Shown here piece after piece: positions 32,907 to 41,448 of a stretch of 64,000 nucleotides of DNA. A program made the translations under genes and the position numbers. Each line of letters opens with the position of its first letter. The stretch's first letter is position 1. Location: assembly GCF_030009775.1 (NCBI RefSeq), contig NZ_JASCTH010000017.1, forward strand, positions 124,001 to 188,000, given 5' to 3'. The stretch comes from Actinoplanes sandaracinus (lineage in GTDB: Bacteria > Actinomycetota > Actinomycetes > Mycobacteriales > Micromonosporaceae). The notes under the pieces were generated by a model. It was not told the DNA's origin. It saw only the letters and a program-made list of their open reading frames with translations, and made no database searches.

Positions 32907-34568
32907 GTGGACCGTACCGCTTCGTCCGGAGCCGGGCAGGGGGAGGAGATCCCTTCCGAGCTGCCGCTTCGGCGGCCGTCGGCCCGGGACTCAGAGGCCG
33001 GGGGAGACAGACCGCCCGCGTGGTTCGGAGATCCGAAACCGTCGGACAGCGGATTGATCTCCTCGCCCGGACTCTCCTCGCCCGCCGTCTCCGCACCGCG
33101 GGCTTCCAGCGAGCCGATCTCCGCGCCGCCCGAGTTCGGGCCCGCGTCGCCGGCTGGGCCGGGACGGGTCTCGTTCGGCTTCAGCGACGGGCCGATCGGT
33201 GGTGCGCGCCCCAGCCGCACCCGTGGCGACGAACCGGACGACCTGCCGCAGCGTCAGCGCGCCGAGGCGGGGCCGTCCGAGACGGGTGAGCTGCCGCGGC
33301 GTCAGCGCGCCGAGACCGGGCCCTCGGAGACGGGTGAGCTGCCGCGGCGTCAGCGCGCCGACAGCGAGCCGGCGGCCGGCGGCGACCCTTCCGGGCGCCG
33401 TCACGGTGGCCCCTCCAATGAGCTCCCGACAGTGCGCAAGGCGGGAAACGGCACCGAGGAGCCGGCGGCCTTCCCGTCGCGGCCCGATCCGTTCGACGCC
33501 GGAAACAGCGCGGCGCCGGGAAACGCCGCATGGCCGGAGCCCTTCAAGACCGGTCCGTCGATGTCGGACAGTGGGCCGCTGCCCGGTCTCGCCACCCCGC
33601 CGTGGCCGGAGACCGGCGATGCCGCCACACCCCGTGTCTCCGGCAACGAATGGGAACGCCTGGACGAGCCGGTCGTGTGGGCCGACACCCCGGCCACGGC
33701 GCCCACCGGCTCCACGGCGCCCACCGTCCCGGCCGACCGGCCACGGCCCCGGCAGTCCCGGCTGGTCACCGTCGGGATGGCGTTGCTCGGCGTGGTGGCG
33801 CTGGCGGCCGTCGCGCTCACCGGCGTCGTCTACTACTCCGGCGGCGACAACCAGATCAGCAACATTCTGGGCGGCGACGACGATGACCCGCGGATCGTCA
33901 CGGGCCCCCTGAACGACCGGACCCTCGCCACCTTCGAGCTGCTGGCCGCCACGGACCGGGTCCAGGTGCGGATCGCGGACCTCGGCGAGGACCTCTACCG
34001 GATCAGCTCACCCGAGGGCACGGGCATCCGTCCCAGCGCCGACGTCCGCGACGATCGGCTGCGGGTGGACGTGACCCGCGACAACGCCGGCACCGGCGGT
34101 GAGGTGGAAGTGCTGCTGGCCGCGAAGGTGCGGTGGACCATCCGGTTCTCGGGGTACTCCGCCGAGCGGATCGTCGACCTCAGCGCCGGCCGTATCAAGG
34201 GGATCGAACTGGTCGGCGGCACCCGGCGGGCCGAGATGACCCTGGCCCAGGCCGCCGGCACCGTCCCCATGAAGATCACCGGCGGGATCGAGGAACTGAC
34301 CCTGCGGGCGCCCACCGGAAGCCCGGTGCGGATCAAAGTGGGTGGTGGCGCGGGAACGGTGACAGCCGGTGCGCGGACCCTGCGGGACGTGGCGCCCGGA
34401 TCGACGCTCACCCCGAAGGACTGGACCACCGGCAACCGTTACGACATCGACGCGGTTGCGCCGGTCACTCTGCTGACGGTCAGGACAGGACGCGCAGGCG
34501 AATCGTCTGCTCCATCGCACGAAGCTGGTCGAGCACCTCGTCGCTGTAACCACGGGCGATGTCGGTGA
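32907..34568 (+). CDS. Single-pass membrane protein with repeat-bearing disordered cytoplasmic half
   Basis: 553 aa from GTG 32907, with GGGAGG six bases upstream. Residues 1-285 are Pro/Ser/Arg-rich and disordered, with a 16-residue repeat (ELPRRQRAETGPSETG) in three copies at about 112-159. One helix at about 290-315 (LVTVGMALLGVVALAAVALTGVVYY) anchors an outer C-terminal beta-rich domain (about 340-530) whose repeating strands resemble DUF4097-like adhesin folds. Envelope stress or surface sensing is possible, but the function is unknown. The end overlaps serA on the opposite strand by 89 bp. Confidence 0.72.
   Translation: MDRTASSGAGQGEEIPSELPLRRPSARDSEAGGDRPPAWFGDPKPSDSGLISSPGLSSPAVSAPRASSEPISAPPEFGPASPAGPGRVSFGFSDGPIGGARPSRTRGDEPDDLPQRQRAEAGPSETGELPRRQRAETGPSETGELPRRQRADSEPAAGGDPSGRRHGGPSNELPTVRKAGNGTEEPAAFPSRPDPFDAGNSAAPGNAAWPEPFKTGPSMSDSGPLPGLATPPWPETGDAATPRVSGNEWERLDEPVVWADTPATAPTGSTAPTVPADRPRPRQSRLVTVGMALLGVVALAAVALTGVVYYSGGDNQISNILGGDDDDPRIVTGPLNDRTLATFELLAATDRVQVRIADLGEDLYRISSPEGTGIRPSADVRDDRLRVDVTRDNAGTGGEVEVLLAAKVRWTIRFSGYSAERIVDLSAGRIKGIELVGGTRRAEMTLAQAAGTVPMKITGGIEELTLRAPTGSPVRIKVGGGAGTVTAGARTLRDVAPGSTLTPKDWTTGNRYDIDAVAPVTLLTVRTGRAGESSAPSHEAGRAPRRCNHGRCR
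33240..33383 (+). repeat. Three 48-bp in-frame tandem repeats
   Basis: Units at 33240-33287, 33288-33335 and 33336-33383 encode DLPQRQRAEAGPSETG, ELPRRQRAETGPSETG and the decayed ELPRRQRADSEPAAGG. The first two are nearly identical in DNA, so the expansion is recent or maintained by recombination. Confidence 0.85.
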
Positions 34569-35709
34569 TCAGGTAGCCATACTCACCACGGGTGCTGAGC
34601 ATCTGGCCCTCGACGTTGACGCCGTTCTCGGCGAGGATCCGGTTGACCTGCGCCAGCACGCCCGGGGTGTTCTTGTGCATGTGCACGATGCGGTGCATGC
34701 CGGGCAGGTCGGGCAGGGTCACGCCGGGCAGGTTGACGCTGAGCGTGGTGTTGCCCTCGGTCACGAACTTGGCCAGCTTGTTCGCCACGAAGCCGCCGAT
34801 GTCGGACTGGGCCTCCTCGGTCGAACCGCCGATGTGCGGGGTCAGAATCACGTTCGGCAGACCGCGCAGCTCGGAGAGGAACTCGTCGCCGCGGCCTTTC
34901 GGCTCCTGCGGGAACACGTCGACGGCGGCGCCGGCCAGGTGGCCGCTCTTCAGCGCGTCACGCAACGCCAGGTGGTCGACGACGATGCCGCGGGACAGGT
35001 TGAGGAACAGACTGCCCGGGCGCATCTTGGCGAACTGGTCGGCGCCGAAGAAGCCGGCGTTGCCGGGGCGCCCGTCGACGTGCATGGTGACGATGTCGCT
35101 GGACTCCAGCAGCTCGTCCATGCTCGCGCAGCGGTGCGCGTTGCTCAGCGCCAGCTTGTCGGCGGTGTCGTAGAACGACACCGACATGCCGAGGTTCTCC
35201 GCGAGGACGGAGAGCTGGGTGCCGATGTTGCCGTAACCGATGATGCCGAGACGGCGGCCGCGGATCTCGTGCGCGCCGTCGGCCGACTTGTCCCACACGC
35301 CGGCGTGCATCAGCGTGTTCTTCTCGGTGAGCCGCCGGGTCAACGCGATGATCTCGGCGATCGCCAGCTCCACCACCGAACGGGTGTTGGAGAACGGGGC
35401 GTTGAACACCGCCACGCCACCGGCCGACGCGGCCGCCAGGTCGATCTGGTCGGTGCCGATGCAGAACGCGCCGATACCGACGAGCTTGTCGGCGGCCTCC
35501 AGCACCTTCGCCGTGACCTGGGTCTTGGACCGGATGCCGAGCAGGTGGACCCCGGAGATGCGCTCGGTCAGCTCGACCTCGTCGAGCGCGTTACGCAGAG
35601 ACTCGACCTGGAAACCATCTTCCTCGAGCCGGGACACCGCATCAGGATGGATGCTCTCCAGAAGCAGGACACGCACCTTGGGCTGGTCGATCATCATCTT
35701 CCGTTCCAT
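34480..35709 (-). CDS. serA: D-3-phosphoglycerate dehydrogenase with C-terminal ACT domain
   Basis: 409 aa from ATG 35709, matching the roughly 410-residue E. coli-type SerA; ATG 35697 is an alternative. First step of serine synthesis from 3-phosphoglycerate with NAD. Visible features are GIRSKTQVTAKVLEAADKL, the NAD-binding GIIGYGNIGTQ, the catalytic Arg in NLSRGIVVD, and the Glu/His pair ending in LTPHIGGSTEEAQ. The ACT domain (about 335-409: RIVHMHKNTPGVLAQVNRIL) is where serine inhibits. Lone gene; its 3' end overlaps the convergent gene by 89 bp. Confidence 0.94.
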   Translation of the reverse strand: MERKMMIDQPKVRVLLLESIHPDAVSRLEEDGFQVESLRNALDEVELTERISGVHLLGIRSKTQVTAKVLEAADKLVGIGAFCIGTDQIDLAAASAGGVAVFNAPFSNTRSVVELAIAEIIALTRRLTEKNTLMHAGVWDKSADGAHEIRGRRLGIIGYGNIGTQLSVLAENLGMSVSFYDTADKLALSNAHRCASMDELLESSDIVTMHVDGRPGNAGFFGADQFAKMRPGSLFLNLSRGIVVDHLALRDALKSGHLAGAAVDVFPQEPKGRGDEFLSELRGLPNVILTPHIGGSTEEAQSDIGGFVANKLAKFVTEGNTTLSVNLPGVTLPDLPGMHRIVHMHKNTPGVLAQVNRILAENGVNVEGQMLSTRGEYGYLITDIARGYSDEVLDQLRAMEQTIRLRVLS

Positions 35710-35887
35710 GATTCGGTTGGGCCGCCCGGGCCGCCACGCCGAAGCCCAGTTCACGGGCGTCAAGCCTAGTCCCCCGGCATACCGGGCCCGGTGCGGTGTG
35801 CTGGAGGTCCCATCTACCGGTCAACCCCGTAACTGTTACGGGCCGGCTCCGGGTGTGGTTCAGCCCCGTTTCGGGGACCTCGTCCGT

Positions 35888-36811
35888 TCAGTCACCGAGT
35901 GCGTCGCGCAGCCACGGCAGCAGGGCGTCGCCCTGGAACCGCTGGAACGCGCGAACCGTCGGCAGGCCCGGGGGCGGCGGCTGCCGGCAGCTGTGGTGGA
36001 AGTAGGCGGCGGCACCGGCGATGACGCCCACCACGACGTCCGGGTCGATGCCGGCGAGCAGCGGGCCGGGATCGCCGCCGTGCACGATCACGTTGATCGC
36101 CAGCAGCACGGAGTCGAGCCAGGCCGGGCCGACGCAACCCCAGGGCCAGTCGACGAACACCAGGCGGCCGTCCGGGCGGACCAGGATGTTGTCGGCACGC
36201 AGGTCGGTGTGGACCAGCGTCGTCCCGGTGGAGATCGCCACGTTGCCCCGGCCGGCGGCGGCACGCAGCACGCCGAGACGCCGCACGGCCCAGGGATCTA
36301 GGTCGTCCGGTGGCCCGGCGGCGAGGTCGTCCCATCGGGCGAAGCTGGGCGCGAGCCGGTCGGCGGCGGTGGACAGGCCCTCGACCGGCGCCGGCGTGAG
36401 CGTGGCGGCGAGGTCGCGCAGCGCGGTCGCGGCCGCTGCGATCTCGCTTTCCACCCATGGGGTACGCGGATGCGCGCCGGCCACATCCTCCAGGACCAGC
36501 ACCACCCACTCGCCGTCGTCGAAGCCGCCCAGCATGCGGGGCGCCGGCGCGTGAGCGGGCAGCGCTGCGGTGATCCGCAGCTCCTGCCTGGCGAGGACGG
36601 CCGAGTCCTCGTTGAGAGCCGGGGTGACCGCCTTGACGAACGCCCGCGCGCCGGAGACGGTGCGGACCCGGTCGGCGGTGCCCGGAGAGAAGCCACCGGC
36701 CTGGGACTGCGCCGTCACCACCCGGCCGCCACCGATGATCTCCTCGATCTCGTGCCGGACCGGGCCGGGCAGGTCCTCCCAGCCGATGCGTACGCCGCTC
36801 GCCACCACCAT
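35888..36811 (-). CDS. Aminoglycoside phosphotransferase-fold kinase
   Basis: 307 aa from ATG 36811 (GTG 36832 is open too). The catalytic loop LVHTDLRADNILV and the metal motif FVDWPWG are the Brenner-type kinase motifs of the APH family, which phosphorylates small molecules including antibiotics and sugars. Its N-terminus (VRIGWEDLPGPVRHEIEEIIGG) is clearly like that of the phosphotransferase at 51461-52294 (TRIAYADLPEPVRHAIEEITGS), so the two are paralogues. The substrate is unknown. Confidence 0.85.
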   Translation of the reverse strand: MVVASGVRIGWEDLPGPVRHEIEEIIGGGRVVTAQSQAGGFSPGTADRVRTVSGARAFVKAVTPALNEDSAVLARQELRITAALPAHAPAPRMLGGFDDGEWVVLVLEDVAGAHPRTPWVESEIAAAATALRDLAATLTPAPVEGLSTAADRLAPSFARWDDLAAGPPDDLDPWAVRRLGVLRAAAGRGNVAISTGTTLVHTDLRADNILVRPDGRLVFVDWPWGCVGPAWLDSVLLAINVIVHGGDPGPLLAGIDPDVVVGVIAGAAAYFHHSCRQPPPPGLPTVRAFQRFQGDALLPWLRDALGD

Positions 36812-36910
36812 GCCGGCGATCGTGGCAAACACCGGCAGCCGCGTCGACCGTAATTCCGGCGGCCTGTGGACGGCGGGCCGGGCGGCCGGGAACTGTCATA
36901 CCCGTTGGTG

Positions 36911-37174
36911 ATGATGCGGGGCATGACCGAAGGACTCACCGGCGGCGCCGGACAGGACTGGCAGGCCACCCTCCGCGAGCGGACCGAGCGGGCGACGCGA
37001 CGCCGCACCCGGCGGGCCGGCATGCGGCAGGAGGCGGCGCGCCGCCGCGCCCACGGCCTGATCGACCGGCACGCGGCCCGGCTGGCCCGGGCCCGCGCCG
37101 CCCCGCGGACCACTCCGGCGACACCGGCCGGATGCGGCCGGTTCCAGGCGATCCCCGCTACTCCTAGCCGGTGA
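36911..37174 (+). CDS. Small arginine-rich protein, hypothetical
   Basis: 87 aa from ATG 36911, or 83 aa from ATG 36923. Strongly basic and alanine-rich (ERTERATRRRTRRAGMRQEAARRRAHGLIDRHAARLARARAAPR) and probably one long helix; nucleic-acid contact is conceivable. No family recognised and no good ribosome site, so it may be a chance frame. Confidence 0.4.
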   Translation: MMRGMTEGLTGGAGQDWQATLRERTERATRRRTRRAGMRQEAARRRAHGLIDRHAARLARARAAPRTTPATPAGCGRFQAIPATPSR

Positions 37175-37279
37175 CCAGCCGCTTCGTCCCGGCGGTCGCG
37201 CCGCGGCCGGGATGGTGCCCGCCTCGCGCGGGAGCCACGGTTCTGTTCGTGGCCGTACCGAGAATCGGGGGTGGGATCC

Positions 37280-38395
37280 TCATGGGGCCCGGGGGAGGAG
37301 CACGGTGACCGTCAGGCCGCCGTCGTCGCGGGCGTCGGCGTGCAGGGTGCCGCGGTGGGCGCCGACGACGGCCCGGACGATGGAGAGGCCGAGACCGGCG
37401 CCCGGTGAGGTGAGGCGTTCGCGGCCGTAACGGCGGAAGGGCTCGAACAGGCCGGGGACCTCGTAACGGGGGACCACCGGCCCGGAGTTGCTGACCCGCA
37501 GCTCCACCCAGCCGTCGGCGCGGGTGCGGGTCGTCACCCGGACCCAGCCGCCGGCCGGGACGTTGTGCCGGACGCCGTTCTCGATCAGGTTCTGCACCAG
37601 GCGTTCCAGCAGCACCGGGTCGCCGAGCACGGCGGCCTCCTCCGGTTCGGTGACGACCTTGACGGTGTCCGAGACGGCGACGTGGTCGACGATGTCGGCC
37701 AGGTCGACGTAGGAGCCCTCGGCCACCTCCCGGTCCGAGCGGGCCAGCAGGAGCAGCCCGTCGATGAGCCGGCCGTGCCGCTCGTTGATCGCCAGCAGGG
37801 TGGTGCCGAGCTGGCGCACCTCGGGCGAGGTGGTCTCCGGTTCGAGCGCCACCTCGAGCAGGGTGCGGTTCAGGGTGAGCGGAGTCCGCAGCTCGTGCGA
37901 CGCGTTCGCGATGAAGCGGCGCTGGCCGTCGAGCGACCGGTCCAGCTGGGACAGCATCAGGTCGAACGTGTCGGCGAGCCGTTTGAGCTCGTCGTCGGGG
38001 CCGTCCAGGGCGATCCGCTCGTGCAGGCCGCGGTCGGCGGCCGGCGACTCGGCGATGCGCCGGGCCGTCGCGGTGATCTGGTGCAGCGGCTGCAGGATGC
38101 GCCCGGCGATCAGCCAGCCCAGCGCGATCGTCGCCGCGCTCACCACGACCAGCGCGATCGCGCCCTGGGTGAGCAGGGTGTGCAGGGCGCCCGCCCGGGT
38201 GCCCTCCACCACGTCCTGAAGGTAGATCTCCTCGCCGGGCGGCGGCACCGACCCGGCGGACCTCAGCATCATGGCGCCCTTCCCCGGCGCGTCCCGTTCG
38301 ACCAGCACGTAGATGACGCCCAGCAGGACCAGGCCGGCCAGGACGAACAGGCCCCCGTAAACGGCGGTGAGCCGGCCGCGCACCGAGAGTCTCAT
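37280..38395 (-). CDS. Sensor histidine kinase (two-component system)
   Basis: 371 aa from ATG 38395. Two membrane helices (about 12-32 and 75-98) flank a short outside loop of some 40 residues, then a HAMP linker, the phospho-acceptor His167 in IANASHELRTPLT, and the ATP-binding N box (NLIENGVRHN) and G box (GAGLGLSIVRAVV). The outside loop is too short for a ligand domain, as in intramembrane-sensing kinases for cell-envelope stress. The ATG overlaps the response regulator stop by four bases. Confidence 0.93.
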   Translation of the reverse strand: MRLSVRGRLTAVYGGLFVLAGLVLLGVIYVLVERDAPGKGAMMLRSAGSVPPPGEEIYLQDVVEGTRAGALHTLLTQGAIALVVVSAATIALGWLIAGRILQPLHQITATARRIAESPAADRGLHERIALDGPDDELKRLADTFDLMLSQLDRSLDGQRRFIANASHELRTPLTLNRTLLEVALEPETTSPEVRQLGTTLLAINERHGRLIDGLLLLARSDREVAEGSYVDLADIVDHVAVSDTVKVVTEPEEAAVLGDPVLLERLVQNLIENGVRHNVPAGGWVRVTTRTRADGWVELRVSNSGPVVPRYEVPGLFEPFRRYGRERLTSPGAGLGLSIVRAVVGAHRGTLHADARDDGGLTVTVLLPRAP

Positions 38396-39048
38396 CGGAT
38401 CCGGTACCCCACTCCGGGTTCGGTCAGCACCACCGGCGGATCGCCGAGTTTGCGGCGCAGTTTGAGGATCGTCATCCGGACCGTGTGGGTGAACGGGTCG
38501 GCGTTCTCGTCCCACGCCTTCTCCAGCAGCGTCTCGGCGGAGACCGCGGTGCCGTCGGCCCGCAGCAGCTCCGCCAGGACGGCGAACTCCTTACGCGACA
38601 GCGGCACGTAACGGCCGTCGCGGTGCACCTCCCGCCGGTACGGGTCGAGGCTGATCCCGGCCCGGCGCAGGATCGGCGGCGCGGCCGGCCGGGCCCGCCG
38701 GCCGAGGGCGGCCACCCGCGCCGACAGCTCCCGGAAGGCGAACGGCTTGGGCAGATAGTCGTCGGCGCCGAGGGCCAGCCCGGTGACCCGGTCGTCGATC
38801 CCGGCGGCGGCGGTCAGCATCAGCACCCGGACATCGGCCTTGCGTTCGGCCAGCACCCGGCACACCTTGTCGCCGTGCACCACCGGCACGTCCCGGTCCA
38901 GGACCACCACGTCGTAGTCGTTGACGTCGATCCGCTCCAGCGCCGACCCGCCGTCGTAGACGACGTCGACGGCGTGGGCCTCGTGCCGCAACCCCTGCGC
39001 GACCGTGTCGGCCAGCAGCGGCTCGTCCTCCACCACCAGGATCCGCAT
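38392..39048 (-). CDS. OmpR/PhoB-family response regulator
   Basis: 218 aa. Receiver with acidic pair Glu7-Asp8, phosphorylation site Asp51 (VVVLDRDVP), T in LMLTA and K in YLPKPF. The C-terminal winged helix (GRYVPLSRKEFAVLAELLRADGTAVSAETLLEKAW) binds direct repeats. It pairs with the coupled downstream kinase and is divergent from the lipoprotein-efflux operon, which it probably controls. Confidence 0.93.
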   Translation of the reverse strand: MRILVVEDEPLLADTVAQGLRHEAHAVDVVYDGGSALERIDVNDYDVVVLDRDVPVVHGDKVCRVLAERKADVRVLMLTAAAGIDDRVTGLALGADDYLPKPFAFRELSARVAALGRRARPAAPPILRRAGISLDPYRREVHRDGRYVPLSRKEFAVLAELLRADGTAVSAETLLEKAWDENADPFTHTVRMTILKLRRKLGDPPVVLTEPGVGYRIR

Positions 39049-39071
39049 GCCTCCATAGTGGCCCGATCCGG

Positions 39072-39087
39072 CGTCAACTCGACGTCA
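39072..39087. promoter_or_regulatory. Candidate response-regulator binding direct repeat
   Basis: CGTCA occurs at 39072-39076 and 39083-39087, an 11-bp spacing typical of OmpR/PhoB-type sites, in the 124-bp region between the regulator and the efflux operon. An inverted TGACG follows at 39098-39102. Position supports control in both directions, but this is not proven. Confidence 0.38.
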
Positions 39088-39172
39088 TCGTTTTCCGTGA
39101 CGCCCGAGAGACACGACCGTCGCTTCACTTCGACACGTGGCGGCCGGACGGCCGCCGGCGAAGGAGACGACG

Positions 39173-39739
39173 ATGAGGACCAGAACGGTGCTCGTACTCG
39201 GCGTACTGCTCGCGGCTACGGTGACGGGCTGCGCGAAGAACTCCGAGAGCCCCGGCGTGGCGACCGCGGCCAGCGGGAATCCGCGGAGCACGGCCGGCCC
39301 CACGGCATCGGCCGGCATCGACCCGGACGCGCCTCTCAAGCACGCGAAGTGCATGCGGGAGAACGGCATGAGCTGGTTCCCCGACCCCCAAGGCCCGAAT
39401 TCGACCATCCGGATCCCGTCGAACGTGGCACCGGAGGACTTTCAGAAAGCCATGCAGGCGTGCCGGCAGTGGGCGCCGGACGGCGGCGAGAAGCCCGAGG
39501 CCGACCCGGCGCGCATCGAGATGGCCCGGCAGATGGCCAGGTGCATGCGGGAGAACGGGGTTCCCGGCTTCCCCGATCCGAACCCGGACGGCAGCCTCCA
39601 CCTCGACGGCGAGAAGATCGGCACCGGCCCCGGCGACCCCACGTTCGACAAGGCCGAGGAGAAATGCTCCCAGTACCGGCCGTCCGGCGCCGTGCAACGT
39701 CACGTCGGAGGCCCCGGCACGGCCGGAGGCGGAGCATGA
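39173..39739 (+). CDS. Lipoprotein with duplicated CMRENG-FPDP motif
   Basis: 188 aa, ATG with AAGGAG six bases upstream. Signal ends in the lipobox TVTGC (Cys20). The mature part carries two copies of a Cys motif, KCMRENGMSWFPDP and RCMRENGVPGFPDPNPDG, each followed by a second Cys, suggesting two disulfide-bonded modules. Such proteins regularly precede actinobacterial adaptor-ABC efflux operons; the role is unknown. The stop overlaps the next start by four bases. Confidence 0.85.
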   Translation: MRTRTVLVLGVLLAATVTGCAKNSESPGVATAASGNPRSTAGPTASAGIDPDAPLKHAKCMRENGMSWFPDPQGPNSTIRIPSNVAPEDFQKAMQACRQWAPDGGEKPEADPARIEMARQMARCMRENGVPGFPDPNPDGSLHLDGEKIGTGPGDPTFDKAEEKCSQYRPSGAVQRHVGGPGTAGGGA

Positions 39740-40788
39740 GACGGCGTACGAAGATCGCGGTGGCGGCGGCGCTGACCGCGGGGGCGGCGGCCGCGGCGGT
39801 GACGGCCGCCGGGCTTCCGGCGCCGGAGAGCAGCGAGGCCGCCGGCAGCACTCCGCCCGCGGCGACCGCCGACGTGCGCAAGGAGACCCTAGTCGACTCC
39901 GAGGACCACGACGGATCTCTGGGGTACGGCCAGACCAGCACCCTGGTCACCAGGATGAGCGGCACGGTCACCCGGCTGCCCGCCACCGACGCCACGGTCA
40001 AGAGGGGCGGGGCGCTCTGTCACGTCGACAACGACCCGGTGGTGCTGCTGTACGGGTCGCTGCCCGCCTACCGGGATCTCACCTCCGGCACCGAGGGCGC
40101 CGACGTGCTGCAGTTCGAGAAGAACCTGTGGGCGCTCGGCTACCGCGGCTTCACCGTCGACGACGAGTACACGTCGGCCACCGCCGCCGCGGTCGAGGAC
40201 TGGCAGGACGACCTCGGCCTGCCCGAGACCGGCCGGGTCGAGCTCGGCCGGGTCGTCTACCGGCCCGGCCAGGTCCGTGTCGACTCGCACACGACCACGG
40301 CCGGCGCCGCTGTCCAGCCCGGCGAGGAGATGCTGCGGACCACCGGCACCAGCCGGATGGCGATCGTCGAACTGGACATCGGCGACCAGCGGCTCGCCGA
40401 GGAGGGCTCGCCCGTCACGGTGACCCTGCCCGACGGAAGGACCGCCGCCGGGAAGATCAGCGAGGTCGAGACGTACGTCGAGGAGGCCGAGAACCCGAAC
40501 GAGGAGGACGTCACCGGGCTGCGTGTCACCATCACCTTCGACGAGCCGCCGAACGGCATGAACGAGGCCTCCGTCACCGTCGCGTTCACCGCCACCCGGC
40601 GGGAGAACGTCCTCACCGTGCCGGTGCACGCGCTGCTCGCGCTCGCCGAGGGCGGCTACGGCGTCGAGATCGTCGACGGCTCGGCCACCCGGATCGTCGC
40701 GGTCGAGACCGGCCTGTTCGCGAACGGCCGGGTCGAGGTCTCCGGGGGCGGCCTCACCGAGGGCACGAAGGTCGGGGTCCCGTCATGA
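39736..40788 (+). CDS. Periplasmic-adaptor (HlyD/MacA-like) protein with peptidoglycan-binding domain
   Basis: 350 aa. An N-terminal membrane anchor is followed by a split lipoyl/beta-barrel adaptor fold (LVTRMSGTVTRLPATDATVKRGGALCHVDNDPVVLLYG) with an inserted PG_binding_1 domain (ADVLQFEKNLWALGYRGFTVDDEYTSATAAAVEDWQ) and a C-terminal barrel (LTVPVHALLALAEGGYGVEIVD). It would link the MacB-like permease to the wall. Second gene of four in the operon, joined by ATGA overlaps on both sides. Confidence 0.88.
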   Translation: MRRRTKIAVAAALTAGAAAAAVTAAGLPAPESSEAAGSTPPAATADVRKETLVDSEDHDGSLGYGQTSTLVTRMSGTVTRLPATDATVKRGGALCHVDNDPVVLLYGSLPAYRDLTSGTEGADVLQFEKNLWALGYRGFTVDDEYTSATAAAVEDWQDDLGLPETGRVELGRVVYRPGQVRVDSHTTTAGAAVQPGEEMLRTTGTSRMAIVELDIGDQRLAEEGSPVTVTLPDGRTAAGKISEVETYVEEAENPNEEDVTGLRVTITFDEPPNGMNEASVTVAFTATRRENVLTVPVHALLALAEGGYGVEIVDGSATRIVAVETGLFANGRVEVSGGGLTEGTKVGVPS

Positions 40789-41447
40789 CCGGCCCGGTGA
40801 TCGAGCTGGCCGGAGTCACCAAGAGCTACCCGGGCGGGGTGGACGCGGTCCGCGCGGTCGATCTCACCGTCGAGTACGGCGAGCTGATCGCCATCGTCGG
40901 ACCGTCCGGATCCGGGAAGTCGACCATGCTGCATCTGATCGGCACGCTCGACCGGCCGTCGGCCGGAACCGTCCGCATCGACGGCCACGACGTCGCCACC
41001 CTGTCCGACCGCCAGCTCTCCGCCCTGCGGGCCGAGCGGATCGGATTCGTGTTCCAGCAGTTCCACCTCGCTCCCGGGCGGGACGCCGTGGCCAACGTCG
41101 CGGACGGGCTGCTCTACGCGGGCGTACCCCGCAGAGAACGGGAGCGGCGGGCGGAGGCCGCCCTCGTCAGGGTGGGCCTCGGTGACCGGCTCGGGCACCG
41201 CCCGCACCAACTCTCCGGCGGTGAACGGCAGCGTGTCGCGGTCGCCCGCGCGGTCGCCGGCGACCCGGCGGTGCTGCTCGCCGACGAACCGACCGGCAAC
41301 CTCGACTCGGTCGCCGGAGCCGGCGTGGTGAACCTGCTGCGCGAGCTGAACGCGGCCGGCACCACCGTGCTGGTGATCACCCACGATCGGGAGATCGCCG
41401 GGTCACTGCCCCGGCAGGTGCCGATGCTCGACGGGCGGGTGGTGTGA
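40785..41447 (+). CDS. ABC transporter ATP-binding protein, MacB/LolD-like
   Basis: 220 aa with all ATPase motifs: Walker A GPSGSGKST (residues 39-47), Q loop, signature LSGGERQR (143-150), Walker B LLADEPT (164-170) and the H loop VITHD. This type drives mechanotransmission with FtsX-like permeases and does not form a channel. It overlaps the adaptor stop by four bases, and the permease starts one base after its stop. Confidence 0.96.
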   Translation: MTGPVIELAGVTKSYPGGVDAVRAVDLTVEYGELIAIVGPSGSGKSTMLHLIGTLDRPSAGTVRIDGHDVATLSDRQLSALRAERIGFVFQQFHLAPGRDAVANVADGLLYAGVPRRERERRAEAALVRVGLGDRLGHRPHQLSGGERQRVAVARAVAGDPAVLLADEPTGNLDSVAGAGVVNLLRELNAAGTTVLVITHDREIAGSLPRQVPMLDGRVV

Positions 41448-41448
41448 G

